64,000 nt of DNA from Arthrobacter sp. JZ12 (GCF_035189165.1 NZ_CP045246.1:434001-498000); one strand, 5' to 3'. Positions 42,281-53,950 are shown, numbered from the stretch's first letter. The notes: generated by a model from the sequence alone, not told the origin. Made by a program: numbers and translations.

Positions 42281-43726
42281 TCAGTCGTCGTCCGTCGAGG
42301 CGTGTCCGGCGTCGTACGGCAACCGGATGGAGAGTGTGGCGCCGCCGCCGGGGGTCTCTTCCAGCCGAACTGTGCCGTCGTGCTGGGCAACCAGCGCCGC
42401 CACGATGGCGAGGCCGAGCCCTGTTCCACCGGTTTCCCGGTGGCGGGACGAATCCGCCCGATAGAAGCGTTCGAAAACCCGGGCTGCGTCTTCCTCCGAG
42501 ATGCCGGGACCGTGGTCGCGCACTTCGATGACGGAATCGCTACGGCCGTGAATGACCGGTGCAACCCCTACCGCAACCTCGATTGGAGATCCTTCCGGCG
42601 TGTAGCGCAGGGCATTGGTCATAAGGTTGGCTACCACCTGGCGCAGGCGCGCTTCATCACCGATTGTCGGCGCGTGCCGGGCGGGACCGCCGTCGAGCCC
42701 TATCACCCGGATGGTGCGGTCGGGTGCGATCGCGCGTGCATCAGTGGCCGCGTCGTTGCCCAGAACCAGCAGGTCCAGCGGCTGGGACTCCAGCGGCCGC
42801 TGTTCATCGATCCGGGCGAGGGTGAGGAGGTCTTCAACCAGCTGCCCCATCCGCTTGGCTTCGCTCTCGATGCGTCCCATCGCAGCGCGCACATCCTCCT
42901 CGTTCTGGAGGGCGCCGTGCCGATACAGCTCGGAAAACCCACGGATCGTCACCAGTGGCGTGCGAAGCTCATGCGAAGCGTCAGCGACGAACCTGCGCAT
43001 TTTCCGCTCCGAATCCATGCGAGCGGCAAACGCCGACTCGATGTGCGCGAGCATGGCATTGAGGGAGCGCGATAGCCGGCCGATTTCCGTGGCGGGCCGC
43101 TCCACCTCGACACGGCGTGAAAGATCACCCGCGGCAATCGCTGCAGCGGTGCGCTCAACCCGGCTCAGTGGACGGAACTGGCGTGTCACCGCAAGGTAGG
43201 CGACGAGGGATGCCGCGGCGATCGAAAACAGTCCGACGGTGAAGGTAATCCGGCCGGCTGACTCGACCGCCTCGTTCACGGTTGCCATAGGAGCGGCGAC
43301 CACCACCGAGTTGTTCTGCTCGCTGAGGCTGAAGGTCCGGACCCGCCACTCGCTTTCGCCCCTTGTGCCGCTGACCGTGAATCCGCGGCTTTCCAGCCTG
43401 GACACCGCCTCGTGGTCAAGCACCGGCAGTTCCGGAACTTCCGACAGGGCGGGAGAGTGCGTGGAGCGTACCTCGTTCCCCTCAGAGTCGAGCCACACAC
43501 CGTAGAAACGGAAGAGGTTCCCCCTCGGTTCGCTGCCCATGGTGACGATGCTGTCTGTCACGGTTTGGGCGTTCGCCTCGATGTCACGGTCCAGCTGCGT
43601 GATCAGGCTGGTGCGAAGCAGCGAGATGGTGACAATGCCGGTAACCGCGACAAGGAACACCATGAGCAGGGTGGTGATCGCGATCAGTTGCGTGCGGAGT
43701 GAGGCGGATTTCCAGCGGCGGATCAC
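42281..43726 (-). CDS. sensor histidine kinase
   Basis: 481 residues. Two membrane helices (about 12-37 and 161-181) enclose an extracytoplasmic sensor of about 120 residues. A HAMP domain (RQFRPLSRVERTAAAIAAGDLS), the phospho-accepting His in DASHELRTPL, and the ATP-binding motifs NLMTNALRYTP (N box), VRDHGPGI (G1) and TGGTGLGLAIV (G2) follow. It resembles the TcrY/MprB group. The stimulus is unknown. It lies 20 bases after its response regulator gene and forms an operon with it. Confidence 0.93.
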   Translation of the reverse strand: MIRRWKSASLRTQLIAITTLLMVFLVAVTGIVTISLLRTSLITQLDRDIEANAQTVTDSIVTMGSEPRGNLFRFYGVWLDSEGNEVRSTHSPALSEVPELPVLDHEAVSRLESRGFTVSGTRGESEWRVRTFSLSEQNNSVVVAAPMATVNEAVESAGRITFTVGLFSIAAASLVAYLAVTRQFRPLSRVERTAAAIAAGDLSRRVEVERPATEIGRLSRSLNAMLAHIESAFAARMDSERKMRRFVADASHELRTPLVTIRGFSELYRHGALQNEEDVRAAMGRIESEAKRMGQLVEDLLTLARIDEQRPLESQPLDLLVLGNDAATDARAIAPDRTIRVIGLDGGPARHAPTIGDEARLRQVVANLMTNALRYTPEGSPIEVAVGVAPVIHGRSDSVIEVRDHGPGISEEDAARVFERFYRADSSRHRETGGTGLGLAIVAALVAQHDGTVRLEETPGGGATLSIRLPYDAGHASTDDD

Positions 43727-43746
43727 AGCGGGTACGTCAGGGGAAG

Positions 43747-44457
43747 CTAGCGCTTGTCCGCGGTGCGCAGCAGGTAACCGACGCCGCGCTTGGTCTGGAT
43801 GAGTGCGGGCGCATCAGGATTCCGGTCGATCTTGCGGCGCAGGTAGGAGATGTAGGACTCGACGATGGACGCGTCTCCGTTGAAGTCGTACTCCCAGACA
43901 TGGTCGAGGATCTGCGCCTTCGACAGCACCCGGTTGGGGTTCATCATGAGGTAGCGCAGCAGCTTGAACTCGGTGGGGGAGAGATCGATGACCTGGGAAC
44001 CACGCCGGACCTCGTGAGCGTCGTCGTCCAGTTCCAGGTCGTCAACGCGGATGACGGCGCCGTCGTCGTCCGTGGGTTGGGTGCGGCGGAGCACTGCGCG
44101 GATGCGCGCCACCACTTCGTCCAGGCTGAAGGGCTTAGTCACGTAGTCGTCACCACCGACAGTGAGGCCGGTGACTTTGTCGTCGGTGTCATCCCGAGCC
44201 GTCAGGAAGACCACGGGGAAGTGCCGGCCGGAGGCGCGGAGCTTGCGCGTCACGGTGAAGCCGTCCATGTCGGGCAGCATCACATCCAGGACCGCGAGGT
44301 CCGGGTTGTGTGTTTCGGCGGCCGCGAGGGCGTCGCGACCGTTGGCGGCCGCCACGACATCGAATCCTGCGAAGCGCAGCGAGGTGGAGAGCAGTTCCCG
44401 GATGTTCGGTTCGTCGTCTACGACCAGCAGTTTTGCTTCAGGTGCGGGTTTATTCAC
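43747..44457 (-). CDS. OmpR-family response regulator
   Basis: 236 residues. Receiver domain with Asp14-Asp15, the phosphorylated Asp58 in LAVLDVMLPD, Thr86 and Lys108 in YVTKPFS; then a winged-helix DNA-binding domain (LSPTEFKLLRYLMMNPNRVLSK, SYISYLRRKID, KRGVGYLLR). The GTG start is preceded by only a weak site. It partners the sensor kinase directly downstream. Confidence 0.94.
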   Translation of the reverse strand: MNKPAPEAKLLVVDDEPNIRELLSTSLRFAGFDVVAAANGRDALAAAETHNPDLAVLDVMLPDMDGFTVTRKLRASGRHFPVVFLTARDDTDDKVTGLTVGGDDYVTKPFSLDEVVARIRAVLRRTQPTDDDGAVIRVDDLELDDDAHEVRRGSQVIDLSPTEFKLLRYLMMNPNRVLSKAQILDHVWEYDFNGDASIVESYISYLRRKIDRNPDAPALIQTKRGVGYLLRTADKR

Positions 44458-44517
44458 GGTCTTCAGTCTGCTCTCCGAATCTGGGAGTTTTCTGAACGTC
44501 TGCAGGGAGCGGTCGCC

Positions 44518-46161
44518 TCAGCTTTGCGGGATATCGGCGGCGTCCATGATCGTGTACGCGTACCCCTGCTCGGCCAGGAACCGCTGCCGCTTGGCTGCGA
44601 AGTCCTGGTCGAGGGTGTCGCGGGCAACGACGGTGTAGAAGCGCGCGGCCCGTCCGTCACCCTTGGGACGGAGCAGCCGCCCGAGCCTCTGGGCCTCCTC
44701 CTGCCGCGACCCGAAGGACCCGGACACCTGGACGGCGACGGAGGCTTCCGGCAGGTCGATCGAGAAGTTGGCAACCTTCGACACCACGAGGGTGGGTATC
44801 TCGCCGGCGCGGAAGGAGTCGAAGAGCCTCTGGCGTTCCTTGACCGAGGTTTCCCCCTTGATGACCGGGGCATCAAGCCGCTCGGCGATCTCGTCGAGTT
44901 GGTCGATGTACTGCCCGATGACCAGCAGTTGCTCTCCTTGGTGTGAAGCAATAAGCTTTTCCACCACTGCCGTCTTGGTTTCAGAGGTTGCACACAGGCG
45001 GTACTTGTCGCCGTCGTCGGCCATGGCATACGCAACCCGCTCGTCGCGGGGGAGGTCCACGCGGACCTCCACGCAGTCGGCCGGGGCGATGTAGCCCTGT
45101 GCCTCGATGTCCTTCCATGGGGCGTCGTAGCGCTTGGGGCCGATGAGGGAAAAGACCTCGCCTTCGCGGCCGTCCTCACGCACCAGGGTGGCAGTCAGGC
45201 CGAGGCGCCGACGGGCCTGGAGATCCGCCGTCATCCGGAAAATGGGCGCCGGCAGCAGATGGACCTCGTCGTAGACGATCAGCCCCCAGTCGTTGGCGTC
45301 AAGCAGCTCCAGGTGCGGGTAAAGCCCGCCGCGGCGCAGCGTCAGCACCTGGTAGGTGGCGATCGTGACGGGCCGGACTTCCTTCACCGAACCCGAATAC
45401 TCCCCGATTTCGTCCTCGGTGAGCGAGGTCCGCTTCAGCAGTTCGTCCTTCCACTGCCGCGCAGACACGGTGTTGGTCACGAAAATGAGCGTGGTGGTGG
45501 AGCTGGTTGCCATCGCAGCGGCGCCCACCAGCGTCTTGCCCGCACCGCACGGAAGCACGACGACGCCGGACCCTCCCGCCCAGAAGTTCTCCGTCGCCAC
45601 CTTTTGGTACGGGCGGAGCGACCAGCCTTCTTCCTGAAGGAGGATGGGGTGCGGCGTGCCGTCCACGTAGCCGGCGAGGTCCTCGGCCGGCCACCCCAGT
45701 TTCAGGAGCAGCTGCTTCAGCTGCCCGCGCTGCGAGGAATGGACGACGACGGTCTCCCCGTCGACACGCGGACCCAGCAGCGGCTCGATCTTCTTCGCAT
45801 GCAGCACCTCCTCAAGGACCGGGTAATCGTTGGTCCTCAAAACCAGTCCGTGCTGTTCGTCCTTCTCGAGCCGCAGGCGCCCGTACCGCGACATGGTCTC
45901 CTCGATGTCGATGAGGAGGGCATGCGGAACGGGGAAGCGCGAGTACTTCAGCAGCGTATCCAGGACCTGCTCGGCGTCGAGGCCTGCGGCCCGCGCGTTC
46001 CACAGCCCGAGCGGGGTCAGCCGGTAACTATGGACGTGCTCCGGCGCGCGTTCGAGTTCGGCGAAGGCCGCGATGGCATGCCGCGCCTCGGTGGCCTGCT
46101 CATGGTCCACCTCAAGGAGGATCGTCTTGTCGCTCTGGACGATCAGCGGCCCGTTAGGCAT
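44518..46161 (-). CDS. XPB-type DNA repair helicase
   Basis: 547 residues, a superfamily-2 3'-to-5' DNA helicase related to eukaryotic XPB/Ssl2. An N-terminal damage-recognition-like part is followed by Walker A VLPCGAGKTLVGA, the DEVH box VYDEVHLLPAP, the LTATLVREDGREGEV segment with the RED motif, and motif VI QEEAQRLGRLLRP. Bacterial XPB proteins unwind DNA in vitro; their in vivo role is less clear. It overlaps its upstream partner gene by 8 bases, so the two are likely made together. Confidence 0.93.
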   Translation of the reverse strand: MPNGPLIVQSDKTILLEVDHEQATEARHAIAAFAELERAPEHVHSYRLTPLGLWNARAAGLDAEQVLDTLLKYSRFPVPHALLIDIEETMSRYGRLRLEKDEQHGLVLRTNDYPVLEEVLHAKKIEPLLGPRVDGETVVVHSSQRGQLKQLLLKLGWPAEDLAGYVDGTPHPILLQEEGWSLRPYQKVATENFWAGGSGVVVLPCGAGKTLVGAAAMATSSTTTLIFVTNTVSARQWKDELLKRTSLTEDEIGEYSGSVKEVRPVTIATYQVLTLRRGGLYPHLELLDANDWGLIVYDEVHLLPAPIFRMTADLQARRRLGLTATLVREDGREGEVFSLIGPKRYDAPWKDIEAQGYIAPADCVEVRVDLPRDERVAYAMADDGDKYRLCATSETKTAVVEKLIASHQGEQLLVIGQYIDQLDEIAERLDAPVIKGETSVKERQRLFDSFRAGEIPTLVVSKVANFSIDLPEASVAVQVSGSFGSRQEEAQRLGRLLRPKGDGRAARFYTVVARDTLDQDFAAKRQRFLAEQGYAYTIMDAADIPQS

Positions 46162-48583
46162 CTGTCGAAGCCCCTTCCACAGTTTCCACTTCCATGATCC
46201 GATGCACGGAGATCACGCGCTCGGTTTCCTTCTCCGGGTCGAACACCCGCACTCGTCCCCCATGAACCGACAATGGAACAAACACCTGGCGGCTGGAATT
46301 CCCGGCGCTGTCGGCGAACGCGAGCCTGACGGCCTGCTTGGTCCGGATAGCGGTCCGGAGGGTTTCGAGGCCGATCAACGGCTCGCTCTCGGTGCCCGAC
46401 GCTGCTCCGGGCCTGCCGCTTCCACGGAGAACGTTCAGCTGCGATTCGAGGTCCTCTTCCGTGAGGATCCACGGATTGGTCCTTGCCCCCGGCGATGATA
46501 ACGACGACGACGACGCACCGCCGGGTGCACGAGGCGCGGCCGGCACACGAAGCGCCAGGCTGGGTGCCGCCCCGCCTTCCAGGGCAGGGGCGTAGCCGAG
46601 CTCGCGGAGCGCCGCGGACAGCTCTGCCGGCGTCGCCTGCGCCACCACCACCGTCGGGGCGAGCCGCACCAGTCCCAGCACCGAAGCGGCAGGATCGGCA
46701 AGCAGCGAGGTAAGTGCGGCGTCGTCGTCGCTCCGGACGTAACTGAAGGCCGACCCAACGCGCAGTGAGCCGTACCGGGACGCGGTGTCCTCAACGAGGT
46801 AGCGCAGCGGTTGGGGGACGCCGGTTGCCGAGTGCTTCTCAAGGAAGGCCACGATGGTGGCCGCGTCCTGGCCCTCATCCAGCGCACGGCGCACGGAAGT
46901 AGCCGAGAACCTGTAGACCGCTGCCGGGCCCTGTCCCTCCGCGGTGGCCAGGAGGGCCAGTTCGCGGGCAACCCGGGGTTCGAGGTATCCGGGAGCCACA
47001 GCGGTCAGGTCGGCCTGCAGCATGAAGTGCGTGAGCGGTTCGGGGAGGGCCTCGCGAAGCCGGGCAACGGCGTCGTCGAACCGCTCCTCGGCGACTGCAG
47101 CGCCGAGCTCGGTGAGGGCCCCGGAACCCAACAGTCCCAGATGTCCCATCTCGGTAAGGATCCCCGGGACCAGTCGGGAGAAGCGGCGGCGCAGCCTCGG
47201 TCGTTCCCAGCACAGGCGTTCGAGCACGGGGGGAACGTCGAGGACGGCGGCGCGGCCGTCGTCGTACCCCACGGCCGACCCGGCCTCCGACCCGGCCGTG
47301 GTCAGGGCGAGTGCCGCGGCGAGGGTGCGACGGCGGACCGCCGGCGCGTCAGTTCGGGTCGCCTCCGACGACAGCGCGTTAATGGTGCTGCCGGTGCGGA
47401 GCTGACCGCCCACCAGGGCGGGAGCGCGTTCGGCATCAAGCCAGGCGTGCACCAGGCGGAGCCATTGTTCGTCGCGTTCGTGAGTGGGCCAGGCGGCGTC
47501 GGCAGCCATCCAGCGGGAACTGTCGGGATCCAGCACGATCAGCCGGGCAAGCGCTACCAGCTCCAGGAGCCAGACGACCTGTTCCCGCTCAACGCGGAGT
47601 TCATCGGCGAGGCGCCGCACCTCGCGCACCCCCACTCCGCCGGTCCGCAGCGTGGTGACCGGCCCGGCGGCGATCACGGTCAGGAGTTCCGTAACCAGCC
47701 GGAGCGTCTCAGCAAGCGCACCGTAGGCTGCGTTGTCCCGCAGGGTTGTGCGGACGCCGTCCAACTGCGGAGCGGGGGGAGTGACGGGCAGCGACCGGAC
47801 CACCACGTTCCCGCGGGCGGCGCGACCAACTTCCCGCGGAAGCTCCACGTGATTGGCGTCCAGGCGGATCAGCAGGCCGCGTTCGAGCAGCCAGGAGATG
47901 GGCGTCGAGGCTCCTGAGGAAGCGACGGGGGCGGACCCGACGGGCGAACCCGCAAGCTTGTGCAGCAGGGCCAGTGCCTTCTCCGGTGCTGATTCGGCGA
48001 CTGCAGGCCACAGATCCTCCAGCTGATCGGTCAGTACCTGTGCGGCTTCTGCTGCTGACGCCGTTTCCGGGATGGGGAGGCCGGAGGCCCGCAGGACCTC
48101 GAGTCCGGTCAGGAGGCGCTCCCCGTAATCGGGGTACTGCCGGGCCAAAGCCGTGAGCGGTCGCCCCAGGCCCGCCGGATATGGGCCGAGCGCATCAGCC
48201 ACCGCCTCGAGCGGGAAATACGAGCGGCGGCTCCTCACCAACGGCCCGCTCCGGAGCAGGGCCAGCGCGTGCAACTCCTCGAGGTACGGTTCGATTGCGG
48301 CGGCAGTGGCCTGCGCGATGTCCTTCTTGAGAGTGGTTGCGGTGCTTCCGTCCGGCGCGTCCGGATCGGTGGCAACAACCACCGTTTCAAGAACCATCAA
48401 CTGCGGGGCGGTGAGGGATTCCAAAGCCCGCTGGACACTCACCCGGGTGGAGGCGCGGGCGGCCAGGGCCGCGAAGTCAGGCACCGGAGGAAGCACAAGG
48501 TCAGGGCGCGCGGCTAGCAGCCTCCTGAGCTCGGCGTCGCTCCGGGAGGCCAGATCCTCGGCTAGGGCGCGGATAGCTGACAC
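46154..48583 (-). CDS. helicase-associated (Helicase_C_3) protein, XPB partner
   Basis: 809 residues from a GTG start without a clear ribosome site, perhaps leaderless. Mostly Ala/Leu/Arg-rich helices with repeated winged-helix-like segments and no ATP-binding motifs; the end QVFVPLSVHGGRVRVFDPEKETERVISVHRI resembles the WYL-type/Helicase_C_3 tail. This gene pair with XPB is conserved in actinobacteria and is probably a functional complex; that is inference from coupling. Confidence 0.75.
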   Translation of the reverse strand: MSAIRALAEDLASRSDAELRRLLAARPDLVLPPVPDFAALAARASTRVSVQRALESLTAPQLMVLETVVVATDPDAPDGSTATTLKKDIAQATAAAIEPYLEELHALALLRSGPLVRSRRSYFPLEAVADALGPYPAGLGRPLTALARQYPDYGERLLTGLEVLRASGLPIPETASAAEAAQVLTDQLEDLWPAVAESAPEKALALLHKLAGSPVGSAPVASSGASTPISWLLERGLLIRLDANHVELPREVGRAARGNVVVRSLPVTPPAPQLDGVRTTLRDNAAYGALAETLRLVTELLTVIAAGPVTTLRTGGVGVREVRRLADELRVEREQVVWLLELVALARLIVLDPDSSRWMAADAAWPTHERDEQWLRLVHAWLDAERAPALVGGQLRTGSTINALSSEATRTDAPAVRRRTLAAALALTTAGSEAGSAVGYDDGRAAVLDVPPVLERLCWERPRLRRRFSRLVPGILTEMGHLGLLGSGALTELGAAVAEERFDDAVARLREALPEPLTHFMLQADLTAVAPGYLEPRVARELALLATAEGQGPAAVYRFSATSVRRALDEGQDAATIVAFLEKHSATGVPQPLRYLVEDTASRYGSLRVGSAFSYVRSDDDAALTSLLADPAASVLGLVRLAPTVVVAQATPAELSAALRELGYAPALEGGAAPSLALRVPAAPRAPGGASSSSLSSPGARTNPWILTEEDLESQLNVLRGSGRPGAASGTESEPLIGLETLRTAIRTKQAVRLAFADSAGNSSRQVFVPLSVHGGRVRVFDPEKETERVISVHRIMEVETVEGASTDA

Positions 48584-48684
48584 CGAATTAACGTTACTCG
48601 CACGCCCCTCTGGGCGCTGGTGGAAGGGTGGTTGCGCTTGCGCCGGTCAGCTGCGCCGGTAGCCGTGCCGGTCAGTAGCGCCGG

Positions 48685-48963
48685 TCAGTTCCGTCCTCGA
48701 AGGATCACACTGAGCACCACGTTAAGGAGCATCAGGAGGAAGCCCAGCGGTAGGAAGAAGTAGGCAGCCGTAACAAATCCAGGCCACGGTTCAGCACCCA
48801 TCCAAGCGGACACAAGCACCGCCAACAGGGACAGCAGGCCCACCACCGCAAGCACGACGGCGGCAATCAACAGCACTTGTCGGAGCCGTTGGGCCTGCAC
48901 CTGGCCAGGCGCCGGAGCATGGGTGTTCTCGCCGTCGGGAAGGGGATGGGGAAGCTGCGTCAT
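48685..48963 (-). CDS. small two-helix membrane protein
   Basis: 92 residues from ATG 48963 (MTQLPHPLPDGENTHAP). A hydrophilic start is followed by two membrane helices (about 29-53 and 65-87), the second ending in VILRGRN. No family recognised. An upstream extension in the same frame is rejected as non-coding. Confidence 0.6.
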   Translation of the reverse strand: MTQLPHPLPDGENTHAPAPGQVQAQRLRQVLLIAAVVLAVVGLLSLLAVLVSAWMGAEPWPGFVTAAYFFLPLGFLLMLLNVVLSVILRGRN

Positions 48964-49155
48964 GATGCTTCTAGCGTACAAGCACGCTGCCGGAGCCATC
49001 GGCGCCCGGTTCGCGGGTATCCTATTAGGGCAGACTTTTCCCTGTGCGCAGCATTTCAAGTCAGGTTCATGATTGGCCGTCGGTTCGCTGGCCAATCATG
49101 GCCGGTGCGGTATGGCCCGCGCGCGCACTCGCAGTTTCGAGAACGAGGTAATTAC

Positions 49156-49539
49156 GTGCCTATCGGCAAGGTCAAGTGGTTCGACTCTGAGAAGGGCTTC
49201 GGCTTTCTGGCGACGGATGACGGCAAGGAAGTATTCCTGCATGCCTCCGCACTGCCGGCCGGAGTAACCGAGGTGAAGGTGGGCACCCGGCTGGAGTTCG
49301 GCGTCGCCGACGGCCGCAAGGGCCTGCAGGCGCTCTCGGCCCGTATTCTCGACGCGCAGCCTTCGGTTGTGAAAGCTACGCGGAAGAAGGCCGAAGACAT
49401 GGCGGTCATTACCGAAGACCTCATCCGTCTCCTGGACGACGTATCGAACGGCCTGCGACGCGGGCGTTACCCCGACAAGGCGCACTCGGCCAAGGTTGCA
49501 GCAGTGCTGCGCGCCGTCGCGGACGACCTGGACGTCTAG
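49156..49539 (+). CDS. cold-shock domain protein with C-terminal extension
   Basis: 127 residues from GTG 49156, with GAGG 8 bases before it. Residues 1-65 are a cold-shock domain (KGFGFLAT, VFLHASALPAG). Residues 75-127 are a charged helical extension (VKATRKKAEDMAVITEDLIRL) conserved in actinobacteria, as in mycobacterial CspB. Likely binds RNA. The next gene begins three bases after its stop, so they share a transcript. Confidence 0.9.
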   Translation: MPIGKVKWFDSEKGFGFLATDDGKEVFLHASALPAGVTEVKVGTRLEFGVADGRKGLQALSARILDAQPSVVKATRKKAEDMAVITEDLIRLLDDVSNGLRRGRYPDKAHSAKVAAVLRAVADDLDV

Positions 49540-49542
49540 TCC

Positions 49543-50259
49543 ATGTCGGAATCCCCGGCAACCGAATCCCCGGCACCCGAATCCCCGGTAACCGAATCCC
49601 CGGCGACTGAGTCGCCGGCAACGGACGTGCAGGCAGCTGAATCATCCGCCGTGGAGATGATCGCTGCCCAGGTACCGGACGCGTCCGCGGTTGCCCTCGT
49701 GCGCCGTCGGGCACCCCGCAAGCCCTCAAAGCCCGACGCGGTCCTTGCGGCGGCTGTCGACGTCGCCCGCAAGGGCGTGCTGGAGATTGCCCGGGAGGCG
49801 GAGGTGGGAGACCACCTGGGTGCTGTTCCGGAAGCTGACCGCCTGGTGACCCATCGTTTCGCCGCGAGTGTGCCTGGTTATGCAGGGTGGCAGTGGTTCG
49901 CAACTCTCGCGAGGGTTCCTCGCGGGAAGGAAGCCACGGTGTGCGAGGTTGGGCTTCTGCCCTCCGCCGACTCCCTGCTTGCCCCCGACTGGGTTCCGTG
50001 GGCGGAGCGCGTGCGCCCTGAAGACACCGTGCAGGAAGACGCAGCTACCGAAGGTCCCACACAGGTGGATGCAGCTCGCGAGGATTCCTCTGAGCAGGAC
50101 ATTGCTCGCGACTACCCGGCTGAGGAGGGGAGTGACGTGGTTGACGCGGCGCCTTCTCCTGGGCTGGAAGAAGGAGGGACCGACGTCGTCAATAGCAGCG
50201 GTGACTCGGTCGACGAAGGTTTCACAAGCACTTCCGGAGGCGACTCCCCGGTTGCCTGA
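49543..50259 (+). CDS. DUF3027 domain protein with ESPAT repeats
   Basis: 238 residues. The first 28 are about five repeats of the type TESPA(T/P). The DUF3027 core covers about 62-165: VARKGVLEIAREAEVGDHLG, THRFAASVPGYAGWQWFAT, ARVPRGKEATVCEVGLLP, LLAPDWVPWAERVRPEDT. The last 75 residues are acidic and unstructured. It follows the cold-shock gene closely, an arrangement common in this phylum. Function unknown. Confidence 0.82.
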   Translation: MSESPATESPAPESPVTESPATESPATDVQAAESSAVEMIAAQVPDASAVALVRRRAPRKPSKPDAVLAAAVDVARKGVLEIAREAEVGDHLGAVPEADRLVTHRFAASVPGYAGWQWFATLARVPRGKEATVCEVGLLPSADSLLAPDWVPWAERVRPEDTVQEDAATEGPTQVDAAREDSSEQDIARDYPAEEGSDVVDAAPSPGLEEGGTDVVNSSGDSVDEGFTSTSGGDSPVA

Positions 50260-50292
50260 TGTGTGGCGTAGTGCAGGAAGGATGGCGGCCTG

Positions 50293-51579
50293 ATGGGCAT
50301 GTTCCGCTCCCTGCACGTCCACAACTATCGGCTCTGGTTCATCGGGGCACTTATCTCCAACATCGGCACCTGGATGCAGCGAACTGCCCAGGACTGGCTG
50401 GTCTACGACATCCTCACGGACCAGAACGCCGCGGCCATGGGCGTTGTGATGGCGCTGCAGCTCGGGCCCCAGCTGTTCATTGCTCCGTTGGCGGGGCTGA
50501 TTGCTGATTCCGTCGATCGCCGGAGGCTGCTGATCGCGACGCAGTCCGTGATGGCTGCCCTCGGCCTTGGGCTGGGGCTCCTGGTGGTGTTCGGGCTGGC
50601 CGAACTCTGGCATGTGTACGCCTTTGCGCTGGCGCTGGGGGTGGTGTCAGCGATCGATGCGCCGGCGCGCCAGGCGTTCGCCTCCGAACTGGTCCGGGAC
50701 GAATTCCTGCCGAACGCGGTGGCGCTCAACAGCGCCTCCTTCAACGGAGCGCGCATGATCGGTCCGGCGGTGGCCGGCCTCCTGACAGCGGCAGTGGGTC
50801 CGGGCTGGGTGTTCCTGATCAACGCCGTGACCTTCGGGGCCATGATCTCCGTCCTTGGCGTCCTGAGGCGTAGTGAACTGCGCATTCTTGAGCGCTCCGC
50901 TCCCGGGCGTGGACGCATCCGGGCCGGCTTCAGCTACGTGCGCGGCCGACCGGACCTCATGATGGTGATGTTCGCCGTCTTCGTCGTGGGGACATTCGGC
51001 CTTAATTTTGCGGTGTATATCGCGGCGATGGCCCGTACCGAATTCAACACCGGGGCCGGCATTTTCGGCACCCTGTCCTCCATCATGGCTGTCGGCTCCG
51101 TTACCGGCGCGCTCCTCTCGGCCCGCCGGGAACGGCCCCGCCTGAGATTCGTGTTCGGTGCCGCCGGCGCCTTCGGAGCGGTCTGTATCCTGGCGGCGCT
51201 GGCGCCGTCCGTCTGGCTTTTCGGCCTGGCCCTGGTGCCGGTGGGGCTGTTCGCCCTGACCCTCATGACCAGCGCTAATGCTTACGTCCAGACCACGACC
51301 GCGCAAGAGATGCGAGGTAGGGTCATGGCCCTCTACTTCGCCATCTTCCTCGGCGGCACTCCGATCGGGGCGCCGATCGTCGGCTGGGTGACCAACGCGT
51401 ATGGGCCGCGGTGGGGCCTGGCCGTCGCAGCGGCGTCGGGCCTTGTTGCCGCCGTCGCCGGACTGGCCTGGATCTGGCGGTCGCACCACGTGACCTTGAG
51501 GCTCGAGCGTTCCGCGCCGCGGCGGCTCAGGCTGACCCTGGCAGCCACGGCGCGGGATGTCTCACAGAGGAACAGCTAG
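50293..51579 (+). CDS. MFS exporter (EntS/MFS_3 type)
   Basis: 428 residues with about twelve membrane helices. Family marks: RSLHVHNYRLWFIGALIS at the start, NIGTWMQRTAQDWLVY, the loop motif GLIADSVDRRRLL between helices 2 and 3, and DAPARQAF. This group exports siderophores or drugs; substrate unknown. It starts 33 bases after the DUF3027 gene, after AAGGA, and ends facing serC. Confidence 0.88.
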   Translation: MGMFRSLHVHNYRLWFIGALISNIGTWMQRTAQDWLVYDILTDQNAAAMGVVMALQLGPQLFIAPLAGLIADSVDRRRLLIATQSVMAALGLGLGLLVVFGLAELWHVYAFALALGVVSAIDAPARQAFASELVRDEFLPNAVALNSASFNGARMIGPAVAGLLTAAVGPGWVFLINAVTFGAMISVLGVLRRSELRILERSAPGRGRIRAGFSYVRGRPDLMMVMFAVFVVGTFGLNFAVYIAAMARTEFNTGAGIFGTLSSIMAVGSVTGALLSARRERPRLRFVFGAAGAFGAVCILAALAPSVWLFGLALVPVGLFALTLMTSANAYVQTTTAQEMRGRVMALYFAIFLGGTPIGAPIVGWVTNAYGPRWGLAVAAASGLVAAVAGLAWIWRSHHVTLRLERSAPRRLRLTLAATARDVSQRNS

Positions 51580-51590
51580 CAGAGGAACGG

Positions 51591-53658
<2,068 letters not shown>

Positions 53659-53713
53659 ATGTCTGCCTGCCCTGCAGATTGGACGCAGGATATCCACAGC
53701 AGGGTTACGAAAT

Positions 53714-53742
53714 GATTACTTTTGAGCGGATCCGGTTATAGT
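53714..53742 (+). promoter_or_regulatory. probable promoter of the first riboswitch transcript
   Basis: A good -10 box TATAGT at 53737-53742 with only a weak -35 (GATTAC) 17 bases before. A start near 53748 would place the whole riboswitch in the transcript. Confidence 0.45.
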
Positions 53743-53782
53743 TGAACACTGGCGCTGATACTTCAGCGTTACCTGGTTCGCA

Positions 53783-53950
53783 CGCCTAACCCTGTCAGCG
53801 AGCCCAGTGTTGAACAGTATGGACAGGGGCGGAGGACCCACAACCGGTCATGGCCAGCCATGACCTTGGGGTGAAGTTCGGGAGCAGCCATCGCGCGGGT
53901 TCCGAACCGAGTTTTCTCATACTCGAATCCGACAGCTAACTTCGCAGGCA
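53783..53950 (+). promoter_or_regulatory. ydaO-type (cyclic di-AMP) riboswitch 1
   Basis: Matches the conserved blocks of the ydaO/yuaA RNA as I know them: GCCTAACCCTGTC pairing with GGACAGGGGCGGAGGACC, then CCTTGGGGTGAAG, and near the 3' end CCGACAGCTAACTTCGCAGGC. The outer GCCT (53784-53787) pairs with AGGC (53946-53949). It ends about 20 bases before the TTG start of an M23 peptidase gene. In actinobacteria this riboswitch controls cell-wall hydrolases such as RpfA and NlpC/P60 proteins. Confidence 0.88.

Noticed and set aside
48600..48684. GCCGGTCAG direct repeats after the small membrane protein gene
   Set aside because: Only a few imperfect short copies; no structure or site that I can name.
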